A DNA stretch of 64,000 nt from the NCBI GenBank assembly GCA_001574975.1, contig KQ965749.1, positions 296,724 through 360,723 of the forward strand. The letters run 5' to 3'. The position numbers and the translations under genes were made by a program. Source of the DNA: Gonapodya prolifera JEL478 (lineage: Eukaryota; Monoblepharomycota; Monoblepharidomycetes; Monoblepharidales; Gonapodyaceae). Shown here piece by piece: positions 35,639-47,689 of this stretch (position 1 is the stretch's first letter; each line of letters opens with the position of its first letter). The notes below the pieces were generated by a model. That model was not told where the DNA came from and did no database searches. It saw only the letters and a list, made by a program, of their open reading frames with translations.

Positions 35639-38450
35639 ATGGAAGCATTTCGTTCAATGGTTCAACATATACCTGGATGTGAAGCAATGAAACGGAGATT
35701 CCCGGAGGGTTGGAAAGGCAGTGAATACAAAATATCATGGCACTCGATCCTGTACGCACGTGTGCCCCCACACAATTGGAGTCTTCGGATGAAGCATTCG
35801 TTTTCGGCCTCCGGGCTGACGGAGAAGGAGTCCGACGGCACTCTCACCCCAGAGGAGCAGAACTTCGACCCGCGACGATGGTCGGAAATCCCGATGCTGC
35901 CACCCTCAGCCAGGCTGGCCCCATCCAGGAGACCGTCCGCCCGGGTATCGGTCGGAGACCATATCGGACTCCCTTCGGTCACCGCTGTCAGCCACAAGAT
36001 TTCTAATGCCGCAGCGAAGGTCGACCGTGTCTTCGACGAGTTCACGGAAGGCGCTGAAGGTCGCGCACACCCGAATCAGACCAAGGGAGTCGCCATCTGG
36101 CCCGAGGGGCGAGGAAAGCCGAAATTTCCGAATGGCCACTATTTGTATCGGCCGGTGAGTCTCGTTGACAGTGCCCGTTACCTTATAATATATTACTGTT
36201 TGACTTTTCCAAAAATACTTTTCATCTATGGTGACCTTGGGGACGAATGCATGAACAGCTTCACTTATGCACTCTTAGGAGACCGTTTTGTGAAGTAATT
36301 GGAGACGATGACATGGAGCAGGATATTCTCAGTCCCCAGCTCAACCAACATTCTGGTACAATGCTCGAGAAGAGGGACATTCTTGATGTTGCTCAGCAAC
36401 TTCAATTGCATCTTCTTATAAAAACTCAGTGCAAGTCGTCTACCGCATGGTGAGCTTTGAGATGCAATCGCAATGCTTCTATTATTGACTTCGAAGGTTC
36501 AAATGTGACCGAATAACTGGCAGGATTCTTGGCGCGATTATGTTCCACGTCGGACTGGGCCTCACCTTCTTCACACACACTTCTAACTTCATCACGTTCT
36601 TGCAAATTCAAGAGGGCAAGAGCAATTGGTACACGGATGGATGGAACGACATCACCGCAAACGTGACCCCCGAAGTCCGGCAGAAACTCTTCACGAGCTT
36701 TGGATATGCCGGATCCGTCGTCTTCGGGGCCGATTCCGTCATATTTTTCATCGTGCTGATGATCTTCGTCGGCGCCGTCCTCACCTGCTTCTGGCTGTTC
36801 TGGGTCGAGTACCAGTTCGTTAGAGTCCTCGAGAGGGATAACTTGGAGCATGTGGCCATCGTGGACTTCTTTGCTGACAGTGGACCGGCAGGAACCAACC
36901 TCAGTCAGCGTGAAAAGCGGAAGCGTAAGTACAGATATATTCGGAGGAGACGGCAATTGGCCGTGTACAATGTCGTGCGCGCATTCGAATGGTTACGATA
37001 CGGGTAAGTCTCTTCACACCATGTGTCCACGTTTGAAATTCCACAATATGTCGATCACCCAATGTCCATCAGTTCCTCCTTGTCCCTCCTCTCCTTCCTC
37101 AACTTTGACTACTCCTACCGTACTGCCAGCTACCTTATGACGCGCTGGATGGAATGGCTGACTAACCGGCGGCAAGAACTTCTCGAAATGGGCGACCCTG
37201 GCGTGGACCCCGAGACTCCTGGTGCGGCCTTGCAACAGGAGCGTGAACAGGAATACTTTATGTTCCAGGGGGCTATGCAGCACGACACACCGATCCACAC
37301 GCTGCTCTTGCGGCAGATCTTGACGGTCATCGAGGCCGCGTTTTCGCTCGGCGGGTCTGACCCCATGACGCACTTTTTGGACCAGGAGCAGGACTTTGAG
37401 GAGTATAAGCAGGCAGTCACGATTGGGACGAATGTGGTGTATTGGGGTTTTGTCATGCCTATGTGGGTCTTTGCAGGATCGGGTTGGGTTCCACATGCTC
37501 ATCAAATGTTTCGTGATCTGAACCCCATCATAGAATCGTCGGACTTGGAGGCTTCGCTTTCTACGCCAAGCTCGTGCAGATCGCGCCCCAGTTCATCCAC
37601 CCCATTGATCGTGAGTAATGCTGGCTCGTTGTTGTCACTGTCGAATCTCAGGCAAGAATGTGCTCTCCTTCAGAATGGTTCACCGACATCCGTGACGGGA
37701 AGTACAGCTTCATTCTCAACTTTGTGGGTAACCACACTATACTTGTAAAACATGGTTCTTGCTCTGGAAACTTATGGGTCACTTCACCTCGCAGTTGACT
37801 TTGATGTGGACGGTCGCATCACTCGCTGGGACCAACTACGTATGGGAGTACCTCGGTATGACGTACGGGCATCATGCCCAAATTCTGTAAGTTTTCTCCA
37901 TCCTGTTCTTCTCTAATCTGCTCACGATTACAGCTCTTCACTCACCCACTCTTTGTTCGCTCTCCCATCTGCCATAACAACTGATCATCCACCACTACTC
38001 CTACGACGACACAGCCCTGACGACATGTTCTTGAACGTGTGGGACCAACACGGCCTATGGACCGCCGTCCTGTACCACCTCAACTCGACCAACATGACCA
38101 TCTTCAAATGGTTCCTTAACTTCGGGCGGGACCCAAAAGTCCGTGACTACCTCCGTGAGATGGGCCTGTCCGAGGAGGAGACCAAGAAGATCATGGACGC
38201 TTGGTTCGACGACTCGGAGGAGCTCGGCAAGGCCTATCAGTTGGGCAAAAAGGGCAGCATGCGAGGAGCCAAGAAGAGCGAGAGCGGTGAGGAGTGGCTG
38301 CTCCCGCCAATCAGGGGTACGACACCGTTGTGGAAGATGTTCCAGTCGGAGAGGACGAACAGGCCGCCGAGTAAGTTGGGCAGGGCGCAGAGTAAATTGG
38401 GGAGGAGCGGGAGTAAGCTCGGACCCAGGAGAACACCGGTGGCGGTGTAA
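35639..38450 (+). CDS. Multi-exon membrane protein, unknown family
   Basis: The first exon (ATG at 35639) is soluble and Ser/Pro/Arg-rich. After exons that do not all join cleanly by eye (36.15-36.45 kb), the frame QVVYRM-ILGAIMFHVGLGL begins a membrane region with hydrophobic segments at about 36,530-36,600 and 36,700-36,830 (VIFFIVLMIFVGAVLTCFWL). A basic loop (REKRKRKYRYIRRRR) follows, then FDYSYRTASYLMTRWMEWLT and further hydrophobic stretches near 37,440, 37,560 and 37,800. The C-terminal exon ends with a basic Ser-rich tail and TAA near 38,448. Not recognised; not ATG9, whose core motifs are absent. Probably a fungal multi-pass membrane protein; several splice sites uncertain. Confidence 0.5.
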
Positions 38451-38793
38451 GGTAAAGGGAGGGATGGATGTTGCGGGCGGGAGTTTGACTGGGAAGGTGG
38501 ACTTTCGTGGACCCCATTTGGTCTGTCTTTTTTTTTTTCTTTTTTGCGAACAGTGGTTGAATTCACTTCTTTATGGCTAATAACTTATTATCTTTATGAC
38601 TGATACAATTTCGTTGTGACAAAATGTAACGTTTCAAACTTTCTACACTTGCATTCTTGCGCACCCCGACCAATTCCGAAATAGAACAGAAGAAAGAGAT
38701 TCAGCCATAACATCGATATTCGATAAGCGGACGCTTGCCCACGATGAGGTCTGCAGAGGGATGTCAAACAGGTTGCCAAGACCAGTGACAACA
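38451..38793. other. Convergent intergenic region
   Basis: Holds a T-rich stretch at about 38,527-38,548 and the likely terminators of the two flanking convergent genes. No gene seen. Confidence 0.4.
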
Positions 38794-39812
38794 TCAACAA
38801 GCACTGCTTGCAAGCTTCAAAGCTTCGTCCAGGTCCTCCCACGCTCTCTTCGCATCGAGATCCTCTTGAGACGTGACACTCTGAGGTATCAAAGTGGCGG
38901 GAATCAGTGGAGTCGTCAGTGGTTGTACTACCGATTCTGGTCCGTAAATGGCATCTGCGAGTGTACTGTATACATGTTGGTGACTTTCCAGGACTGGCTT
39001 TCCATTCGACACGGATGACGGTATCACAGGACTCGTAGCCGTCGACCTGCCTCCACTCGCCGTCGGCACTCCTCCCTCTCCCCAATCGCAATCATCGCCG
39101 CTTCCTCTTTCGCCATCTTCTTGTTTCCCTTTTACCCGGACCATCCGTGTTTAACCTCTCCGTTGCGTCTTTGCACCGTGGCCCGCATCTTGAAGCTTGA
39201 CACGTAGCCGTTCCATGTGTCTTCACTCTCGTAGCGGATGCAGGAAGCGGGGAAGCCTTGGGCTTGGAGGTGCTCCTGGAGGAGGGAAATGGGGTTTACG
39301 TGGAGTGCGAGTGTGGGCAGTTGTGAGGGGGATTTGAGGGGAGATGAAGGAAGTTGCGAAGGGGTTTGAGGTGGAGTCGTCGGACTGAGAGTTGGGGGAG
39401 TTGCGGTTCGGGTGATTGGGACAGTTGTCGTCGAAGCACCGCCCCCTTTAGGACGAAGAGAGCCATTACAAAAGAGAGATGATATGACCCAATCTTATCG
39501 ACTACACTCACCCCTGGAGGCCTCAATCCACTCCATCATCTTCCTCGCGCACTCCCTCTTCATGTCCTGCTTCTTCAACGCGGTCCCCGACATCTCGACA
39601 GAGAACCTCTCCCCGCAGAAGTCGCCGTGACAGATCCATCCGAGGCCTCTTGCGATCGGTGCGAAAGTGAATTCGGGGAATGGAGCGTATCGCAGGTTTC
39701 TCTGGACCAGCAGGTTCAGCGCGGTGAGAGGATCGGCGTTGCAGCGAGAATGGATTTTTGAGATTTCCGATGCCGCGGATTCAATGCTCCTAACGCTCAC
39801 AGACCTCGACAT
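38794..39812 (-). CDS. Tandem dsRNA-binding-domain protein
   Basis: Minus-strand gene; the likely start is the ATG at 39812 (MSRSVSVRSIESAASE). The first dsRBD-like domain spans DPLTALNLLVQRN, an aromatic/Pro core, then FSVEMSGTALKKQDMKREC and ARKMMEWIEAS. After an intron near 39,450-39,510 a Pro/Thr-rich linker leads to the second domain: NPISLLQEHLQAQGF, SSFKMRATVQRRNGEV, and the C-terminal helix GNKKMAKEEAAMIAIGE. KK-x-AK-x-x-A is the hallmark of dsRBD helix 2. An in-frame TAA sits between the two halves of this domain (about 39,132-39,134). A short GT...AG excision would restore it. The distal exon (to about 38,794) is uncertain. Function: RNA binding, partner unknown. Confidence 0.5.
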
Positions 39813-40322
39813 GGAATGTTTGAGTGGGAACTGGAATTGGCCACAGCGATGACGCTGCGCTCCGTTCCCCTTCCAGTTATTTTGATTCTTTGAATGGGGA
39901 TGCGATAGCGTTGATGAGTGTGAATACTTCTCTTCGTGGAATGAATTGTGCTTTGAGCCCCAGTTTATGGACCAATTCTCCTCATAGATGAAAATTATTT
40001 TCACCGAGTCAATTGAGTAGAACTGCTCTTGGTATAGAGAGGTACCGGAACTGCTTGAAGTTGGCATATTACTATGTACGAGGGAACAGTACCGCCAAGT
40101 ATTCCTCCAGCATCCATTGAACACCCGCGCTCCAACGATCGATGCCCAAAGGCCGACAAGCAAACGGAAAGCTTTTACCTGGATCGACTCGGACGTCTCG
40201 TTCTGTAGCGTCACGCCTCGGGCATTGTGATCGAAAGGTAAACCCCCCCTCTTCCTTCATGTCATTGAATTGCGCTAATCACGGGCCAAACTGACCATCG
40301 ACCCGTTCAAACACCCAAGACC
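39813..40322. other. Divergent intergenic region
   Basis: A minus-strand open frame continues upstream of 39812 but looks like chance sequence. Promoters of the dsRBD gene and of the small secreted protein are expected here. Confidence 0.35.
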
Positions 40323-40826
40323 ATGCTTTATCTGTTCCTCATACCGTCCATTGCCCTCGCCGTGCTCGGCCTGTTCACCGTCCTCCGATACAGCACATCC
40401 ACATCCAAATCCACTCCCAGTGGCCCCACGAGCCGTCTGTACCACCTGGACTCCTGCGCGGCCACCGGTCCCGGAACGAAAAAGCAATGGCACGAAGTGA
40501 CCATGTACGACACCTCCACGGGCCCGCGAACGTCGATGTCGGCTCCGCGCGCCGTGTTCAATTCAATGACTTGCGTGAACCCGGACCCGACCCAGGCGGG
40601 TGGGAACTGCATCTACGAGGATTATGAGGATTTGGGGGAGACGGTGAATTTGGACTTTGCGGCGAGGTGGCAGAGGATGGCGACTGGTGGGCAGGTGGGG
40701 TACGCTGCAATTAACGGTGGGCCTTTGAATGGTAGGAAGGTGCCCTGTTTCAAGAGCGTGAAGATGGGGGCGTACTCGGATAAGAGCAAGAAGTGCACGA
40801 CGATAGCGTTCTGTACTTCTCACTGA
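40323..40826 (+). CDS. Small secreted or signal-anchored protein
   Basis: A single-exon frame of 167 residues. It starts MLYLFLIPSIALAVLGLF, a hydrophobic signal peptide or anchor, followed by a Ser/Thr-rich stretch. The mature part has several cysteines (DSCAATGPGT, MTCVNPDP, GGNCIYEDY, PCFKSV, KCTTIAFC), suggesting disulfide bonds outside the cell. No known enzymatic motif was recognised. It could be a small secreted, effector-like protein, but that is only a guess from size and cysteine content. Confidence 0.5.
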   Translation: MLYLFLIPSIALAVLGLFTVLRYSTSTSKSTPSGPTSRLYHLDSCAATGPGTKKQWHEVTMYDTSTGPRTSMSAPRAVFNSMTCVNPDPTQAGGNCIYEDYEDLGETVNLDFAARWQRMATGGQVGYAAINGGPLNGRKVPCFKSVKMGAYSDKSKKCTTIAFCTSH

Positions 40827-41155
40827 CTTTGGGGGGCAGGTTATCGCAACCTACGATCACACCAGTTATTTCATAAAGAACAGGTCGAGACAAGGTCTCA
40901 GCGAGCCGATGACTTAATTTATTTAATATGATTTGCGGTTTACTGCACTGCCCGATTCCGTTGCGGTTGCCCTGTTCATGCACAACGGTCAAAACAGGAA
41001 ATGCGACCTGTTCGAATTCGCTTGTGCTACAGCTGCCTGCTTTCTGGAATACCGCTTTTCTGCAATTGAGATTAACGCGTTAAAATTAATACAGATTTCT
41101 CAACATATCATAAGTCACAAAATGGCCCTAGCTCGCAGTGCAAACGCCGAAACAA
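40827..41155. other. Convergent intergenic region
   Basis: AT-rich; the stops of the small secreted protein and of the dehydrogenase face each other. No other gene seen. Confidence 0.45.
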
Positions 41156-42298
41156 TCATACCAACCGATGCAACAACTCCTTCCCCTCCACCCACCGCTC
41201 CACATTCTCCGCCGTCTCCTCATACCACGTATGCATGAGGCCCTCCTCCACGTACCCCATATGCGGCGTGATGACGAGATCGCTCTTCCCGTTCGTGCCC
41301 CACTCGGTAGACCGCCAGGGACTGTCCGCGGGGAGCGGCTCGATGTCGAACACGTCGAGGGCTGCGCCTCTGATTTTGCCGTTGGTGAGAGTGTGGAGGA
41401 GGGCGGAGTCGTCGATCAGAGGGCCGCGGGATGTGTTGACGAGGAGGGCGGATGGTTTCATGAGTGCCAGCTCGGGTGTGCTGACCAGGTGACGGGTTCG
41501 GGCGCTAAGGACGTTATGCAGTGTGACCACGTCCGCTGAGCGAAAAAGCTCTTCTTTGGACACGACCAAGAAGGTCGGCGCGTCAGGGAACGACGGGTGA
41601 CCCCCTCGCGCAGGCAACCCCATATCGACGGCCTTTTGGTCCGCCTTGTCCTGGGTCAAGTTCGCGCTCCAGCACACGACGCGCATTCCCCACGCCAAGG
41701 TCCCGATCCGAGCCACTGCGGCGCCTAAACGGCCCAGTCCGACGACGCCCAGAGTGGATCCGGGAAGGCCCAGCGCGAGAGTCGTCTGCCACGCCCTGTC
41801 GGGACCTTTCATGGCCGCGTCGTCACGAGCAATTCCACGCGCCAGGGCCAAGATAAGCGCCCAGGTATGCTGCGTGGTCGGGTGACCACCCCCATTGCGG
41901 ATATCGAGTTTTGGGCGGACGGCGCGGCCGGGGAGCGTCTTGCCGTCTGTCCGTCCCTTTCCTGGTGCAGCGACGACCGTGATGCCGAGCTCCTTGGCCG
42001 CGTCGAGGTCGAAGGATTCGAACTGGGTTCCTGTCGCAAGGATGAGTCGCAGGTTGGGCAGCGCGCGGAGGAGCTCCACGGGGAATGGCGTGCGTTCGCG
42101 CATTGCGGAGATGGCTTGGAATGGGAAAAGGCGGTCGATGAGTGATTGTCGCTGGGATGGAGTTGTTGATGGTTGCGTGAACGGAGGGAGGGTGTCGTGG
42201 AAGACCGAGATCGAAAGCGAGGGAATTTGCGCCAGGTGCTGTCTAGCAATGTTGAGATAGTCGTCGAGAACGGCGAGATTGTGTTTGTTGGCTTTCAT
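41156..42298 (-). CDS. D-isomer-specific 2-hydroxyacid dehydrogenase
   Basis: A single-exon 380-residue frame. The N-terminal substrate-binding part includes LPNLRLILATGTQFESFDLD. The NAD(P)-binding signature GVVGLGRLGAAVA (GxGxxG) lies at about residues 186-198. The second signature LVNTSRGPLIDDSALLHTL carries the catalytic Arg region, ALDVFDIEPL carries the Glu, and ITPHMGY carries the general-acid His. Length and motif order match D-2-hydroxyacid dehydrogenases (formate dehydrogenase/glyoxylate reductase group). These reduce 2-keto acids to D-2-hydroxy acids with NAD(P)H. The exact substrate cannot be read from sequence. The start MKANKHNLAVLDDYLN is typical for the family. Confidence 0.9.
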   Translation of the reverse strand: MKANKHNLAVLDDYLNIARQHLAQIPSLSISVFHDTLPPFTQPSTTPSQRQSLIDRLFPFQAISAMRERTPFPVELLRALPNLRLILATGTQFESFDLDAAKELGITVVAAPGKGRTDGKTLPGRAVRPKLDIRNGGGHPTTQHTWALILALARGIARDDAAMKGPDRAWQTTLALGLPGSTLGVVGLGRLGAAVARIGTLAWGMRVVCWSANLTQDKADQKAVDMGLPARGGHPSFPDAPTFLVVSKEELFRSADVVTLHNVLSARTRHLVSTPELALMKPSALLVNTSRGPLIDDSALLHTLTNGKIRGAALDVFDIEPLPADSPWRSTEWGTNGKSDLVITPHMGYVEEGLMHTWYEETAENVERWVEGKELLHRLV

Positions 42299-42647
42299 TG
42301 CTTCTGTGTCGTGGGGTGACGAGGTGGGAGAGGGAAGTGGCCATAGCCGCGAGCCTTGGTAGTCTTGGCGAAACCGTAAGCGGGGACTCTCGCTTCATCG
42401 ACGCACTTTCATTATCCATTTATGTCGAGTGCTACGGGCATTGCTTCATTCGCACGTTGCCAATGAAAGAGAGCGTTCCTCATTGATGGAATGCACTTGT
42501 GTCATCACCATCCGAAACTCTGGTTTGATATGGTTTCGCTGACTCCACTTGGAGTGCGAATTGTGATTGAGAATTTTCTGTCGTTGAAGTTGGCCAGTGA
42601 AAGTTCATCCGTCCACGCCCAACATTTTATTCACGCCAACAGAAATC
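42299..42647. other. Divergent promoter region, 42.3-42.65 kb
   Basis: About 350 bp between the starts of the minus-strand dehydrogenase and the plus-strand WD-repeat gene. No gene seen; it must carry both promoters. Confidence 0.45.
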
Positions 42648-45600
42648 ATGCCCCGCACCCCACCTGCCGCGTCGTTCGCGCCATCACCACCCAGACATCT
42701 CCCTTCGATCGTGTCCAGTAGCGGTCGGACGCTTGTCGGGCAGTATTCGCGACGACCTGTGGATGGGCACACCGAGGAAACCCGAAAGAGCGGTCGATGG
42801 AGGGACAGCGGGTTTATCGGCGACGACGTAGACGTGATGTGGAAGAGGGATGTTGATGAGGGGAGGCTGGCGCCCGAGTGGAGGGAGAAGGCGGCGGAGT
42901 ATCGAGGTCCGGACGAGGTTCAGAGACAGTGGCAGAGAGGAGGACGGGCGACGCCGGTACGACTTCCGCCGATTGGATTTGGAGAGAGCACGGCGATGGA
43001 AGAGCGAGGCGGGGAGGAACAGAGGTTTGGACGAGGCCCTAAACAGTCGTTTGTCAAGGACGGGGGGCGAGATGGGGACCGAGTTCGCGATGCTCCCACG
43101 AAGCGGCACGACCAAGTACGCAAAACGGACGTGGCAGTGAGCCATCGCACCCACGAACGGGCTCCCGAGTCACTCACCCCTCGTGGACGAGTCGAGACCA
43201 CCGCCACCTCCACATCTCCCACACCAACACCCGCCCCACGCCGCCGCCGCTCATGGCTTCCCCGCCCCATGCACGGCACAAGCGCCAACACCGCCAACGC
43301 AGAGTATCGAGAAGAAGTCAAACGGCTTGTTCGAGCGACACACGTCGATTCTGTCGCAGAAGTGGTGGTGTCCAACAATGAAGCCGCGGTGCAACCGCCC
43401 GTTCGAATGAACAGGAACAGGAATGATTCGAGTCAGGTGCAAGGTGCCCTGTTTGGGGTTGCACCACCGGCCAGACCGGACCAAGAGTCCTCCATCACTC
43501 ATGCAACAATCCAAGCACCCCAACACCAATCACCTCCCGCCGCACCTGCTGCTGAAGTCAATCGAACGAACTCCATCTTTTCCATCCCACCTATTCCTCG
43601 GGCTCAAGCCCCACCTGCACCTTCGCTGGCTCCCCACCCTCCGCTACTTCCTCACCCGCCTTCGATACCGCCTTCAGGGAGAAGAAGGACACCCAGGCTT
43701 GCACGTGCGAGCTTGCAGGATGAGAAACCGCCACCGCTTCCTTCTGCTGATCCTGCACCGCCTCCAAGTATTTCGAATGTCGATACCTCGCATGCTCAAG
43801 GGTACTGGAGCAGTCAAGGACCTGGTACAACCGCCGATCCACAACCTATGGACGGAGCCAGCACCGCAAATGAATCAATCGACAAACCCACCTCTGGTGA
43901 CGCTCCTCCCTCTATTACCGTTCAAGCATCCTCGCTCCCGCCGGACCCAACTCTACCCGACCCACACTCCCTCGAACTCGCTCGCCTTCTTTCACACTCC
44001 CGGTCCAAGATAGCGGCTCTGGAGTCGTCTCTACGATCGACTAAGTCCAAACTCCGCGAGACTGACAAGTGGTGGGCACCTTTGGAAACTGCCGTGCGTG
44101 TTGCGACAAAGGCGGGAGACGAAGCGGGCGGACGTGGGAAGGGCTCATCCCGAAAGCGTGTTCTGTTTTCAACCAACAACACGGAACTTTCCCCAACTTC
44201 TTTCCCGCTTCGACCTCTTGAACTCCTCCACCAGCTCCTGTTGCTCTCGAACCTCCCAAAGACAGCGTCCATTCTCGATCTTGAGTGCAACTTCACACGA
44301 CGTCGACTAGGTTCACGTTTAAAACGGGCCATGGCCAAGAGGGACTTTGAGGAAGCTGTTGAGACCGCTAAGGAGGGGTGGAAAGTAGCAAGGGAGGAGG
44401 TGAAGCAGAGGAGAGGACGAATGGAGGACGATTCCGGAGAGGGCGAAAGTGATTGGATTGATCCAGGTGGGTTGGAATTTCTCCCAAATGGCTATGTACA
44501 CAGTTCTGTTCAGCTCGTGCGACCTTTTAAAGGCTTCTCCGACCTCCTGTATCTGCTCCGCCGGTATCTCTGCGTCTCGCACCTTCTACGTGGAGACGGA
44601 ACTGCGGCCAGTCTGGAGTGCGACAGGATGCGGTCGTTATTGCCTGGTGTTTTAGGAGATCCGGGGGAGGACGGTGACGACGAGAGCGCGAGGAGGCGGT
44701 GGTATGAAGATAGTGGGTATTTCTATTGCATTTTCTCGAAAGCTGCTTGCCTACCTACTTCCACTGTTCCGTTGTAGACCTCATTCGCCTCACCCACCTC
44801 GCCGCCCACCTCTCTACCTCCCCTGGAGCCGCTCCTGCCCCCAGTGAACTCAAGGCGTGGGACTGGGAAAAGGAGATCAGTGGGTTTTGGGACGCTGTGC
44901 GGAAGGGTGGAAGTGGAGAGACGTTTGGAGATGCAGTCGGGTGGATGGTCGGAGGTGACGGCGAGGGTCAGCTTGGTGACGATGTGAACGACCAGTCTGG
45001 CGACTGGCCGGAATGGGACCTTCTTACTCTTTCTCGGGTGATTGCTGAGGTGATCCGAGCCGTTTCTGAGCGACCTGCTCGAGGTGCCAAAGAAGGTGTG
45101 GAGACCTTGGACGAGCAATCAAGTCCGCCGGTGGACGAAGTTGAGCCAATCAAAGTTTCGGTGGTACCGGCTCCTCCAACACCAAAGGTGGACCAATATG
45201 GGACTTCTGGCAATGGCGAGGAAAGATCAAAGACACCTAATGCTGGGAAATGTGTAGACTCAACTCCCCAAGCGTCCTCGAAACCTCCTACAAACCTGTC
45301 GTCGGCCCGCCGCCCACGAACACCTCCTTCGACTGTGCGAACTCAACACCATGCACCCCCACCAGCCTCGGACGGCCGGAGCGCGGTATCTTCGGTGTCC
45401 TTTGCTGAGTTTGATGTGAGTACCGGCTAACACATGGCACAGCTGATAGTGATATCCTCAAACTCGACACAACTCTTCCAGACCTCTCCACTCCTGCCTC
45501 CGGCTCCGTCGCGACCAGAATCTGCCGAGTTCGCCTTCGCAGGATCATGCGGACCATTTGTGAGTGCAGCCAGGGTATTGGACGTCGCTGTCAGACCAGA

Positions 45601-46891
45601 CGGGAGGTGAGTTCGCGAGGCGATCAGATCTTCGACGGGCAAATTCCATGCGCCCCTCCTCCATCCCACTAGTGTCATCTCAGCCACCTGCCCCGCCGAT
45701 CCTCACCTCGACCGAACCATCTCCATCCACCTCCTCACTCTTCCCGGACCCCACCTCGTGCGGTCCCTCGATACGGGCACACCCCGCCCAGTCGTCGCCT
45801 TATCCTTCCACCCTACAAACCCGACGTGGCTCCTCACGGCCGACATGGACCATTGCGTCAAACTCTGGGACGTGGACACGGGCGCTGTTCTCCGCACGTG
45901 GCGCAAATGGCACACGCGGGTCGTCCATAGGTGTGGGTGGGTTCCGCACTCTGAGGCTCGGGCGTGGACGTGTTCCGGGGATCAGAGCGTGAAAGTGTGG
46001 GACGCAACGGGTGACGAAGGCGACGAGGATGTTGCCAGGGTGCATGGGACGGAACCATTTGTCGGGGTGGTGTTCAGTGGACAAGGGGTGGGGCAGATGA
46101 TGGTGGTGGCGATGGCGTATGCATTGAGGGTGTATAAAGTGAGGACGATGGGGGTGTTAAGGACGGTGGTTTTTGGAGAGTTGAGGGGGAGGTGAGACTC
46201 CGCTCCCAGTTGAGGAGTGCGAGATGTGGGGCTCATTTTCTGGTATCTGATTTTAGCAAGACGCCAATCACGTGCATCTCGTCACACCCTGTACATGACT
46301 CCTTCGCACTGGTTTCGTGCGACAACCAGGTGCGGCTCGTGGAGCTCGCCGGCATGACGACCCTCAAGGTGTACAATGCGAGAGAGATCGGGCCAGGGGT
46401 GAGTAGTGCCAAGCGACGGTGAATTGTATGTAGCTCTTGGGTGCTTATCTTCTCTGCGAAAACCAAAGACACGCATCGAGGCTCATTTCTCTCCATGTGG
46501 CGCCTTTATCTATGCAGGAAGTCTGGACCCGCGGACGCTCACTCAGCACACGCCCGGATCGCAACCCTCGAACACATCCCCCACATACTCACAGCGATAC
46601 GGTCTCCCCCGTCCGACACTCTCGGGTCCTCCTGAATCCGTCCTGCCACCTTCTGAGACGTCGCAGTACCACTCGCCTCTAGGGACCGGGGTGTTTGTCT
46701 GGCGGGTGCATACGGGAAAGTTGGAAAGAGTGGAGATGATGGCGATGGAGACGGGGGCAGGTGCGAGAGTGGGAGTCGGGGCGTGCCGGTGGGTTGCGGT
46801 TCAGGGGGATAAGGAACATGTGGGGGCGAGGGGAGGGAAGAAAGTTCTGGTCAGCGTGGGTGCGGATCGAGTGTTGAGGGTGTTTCGATGA
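42648..46891 (+). CDS. Large WD-repeat protein with disordered N-terminus
   Basis: One long gene of about six exons. The first exon (42648 to about 44,705) encodes a disordered Pro/Arg-rich N-terminus, then a short coiled coil (ELARLLSHSRSKIAALESSL). After a short intron near 44,705-44,748 the frame continues CLPTYFHCSVVDLIRLTHL. An intron at about 45,418-45,483 leads into the beta-propeller part: VISATCPADPHLDRTISIHL, FHPTNPTWLLTADMDHCVKL, GDQSVKVWD, ITCISSHPVHDSFALVSCDN, and FSPCGAFIYAGS. The last exon ends VLVSVGADRVLRVFR and a stop at 46,889-46,891. WD-repeat proteins are scaffolds; partners are unknown. It is possible that two genes are present. Confidence 0.6.
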
Positions 46892-47623
46892 GAGAATGCC
46901 TTTTGAGAGTTATTTGTGTTGAAGTAATCTGCAACTCTATTTCTATGTATTTATGGTTTTGTTTCTTGCGACATTGAAAGTTTCATTTCTTCAGGAGCAA
47001 ACTTCAATGTGAACTGTGTCGGGGACGTTCAAATCGAAGAGGCGCGCTGCCGACATCACGAGGCTTGCAGGTTCTTTCACGTTAAAGCTCGCAGTCATGA
47101 CACTGAGGTCGGAGAAGCGAGGAGCGACGGGATATGGGTATGGACTCGGGGAAGTGAGAGATTGGAAAAATGGTCGATGGGAAGAGCGGACAGGCAGACA
47201 AGCGGACAGACAGGGGGATTCTCTGACCGGTGCCATATTACGCTGCCCTCAATGCCGGTGGATCACCGTATGTAGTAGAGAACCCACCACCGGCAGCAGC
47301 GCCAAAAAGTCTCTACATTGTAATAAGTTACGCGCCAGTACTGCAGCTGGACCCTCTCGATGACTGTGAAAGATGAAGTGTCCTCTTCGCCCGTTGTTCG
47401 CTTCGTGCTCACGAATACAAGTGCGCAGCAACCCCGATGATCCGTTATAGGACTGCAAGTAGCCTGGACTCGTAATTGACCGGTCCTCCACGGGCCCATC
47501 ATCGTGATTGTGTCTCCCGAAGGAGAGGAGCCGGAAGCGAGCGGGAATCATGGTGGTGTTGCCCAAATGGTTGGAATGAACCTGTGGAAGCAAGACATCT
47601 AAACCCCACCTCATCCGTAACAA
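46892..47623 (-). other. Possible C-terminal exons of a split minus-strand gene
   Basis: Minus-strand segments look protein-like: ALVFVSTKRTTGEEDTSSF and RVQLQYWRVTYYNVETFWR at about 47,290-47,430, then RFSDLSVMTASFNVKEPASL and ARLFDLNVPDTVHIEVCS ending at 46,991. They end on the left side of the CACTA-like element; a similar minus-strand gene lies on its right side (55.0-55.64 kb). One reading is a host gene split by the insertion. The frames are short and a chance reading is possible. Confidence 0.25.
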
Positions 47624-47645
47624 CACGGCCGTGGATTTTAAGAGG
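47624..47645. repeat. Left terminal inverted repeat
   Basis: CACGGCCGTGGATTTTAAGAG plus one G. Inverse partner is at 54,563-54,584 with one mismatch. Confidence 0.7.
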
Positions 47646-47689
47646 GCGCCTGAATGAATCAGAAGGAATCTGATGGGGTCAATCTGACC

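Noticed and set aside
35639-38450. ATG9 autophagy scaffold
   Set aside because: Membrane topology is only superficially similar; none of the conserved ATG9 core motifs could be read.
44705-44748. A 26-nt intron
   Set aside because: Donors GTATGA or GTGGTA a few bases upstream give 41-44 nt introns in the same frame.
45418-45446. A 27-nt ultra-short intron in the WD-repeat gene
   Set aside because: A 66-nt intron with the same donor and acceptor CTTCCAG keeps the same frame and is normal for this genome.
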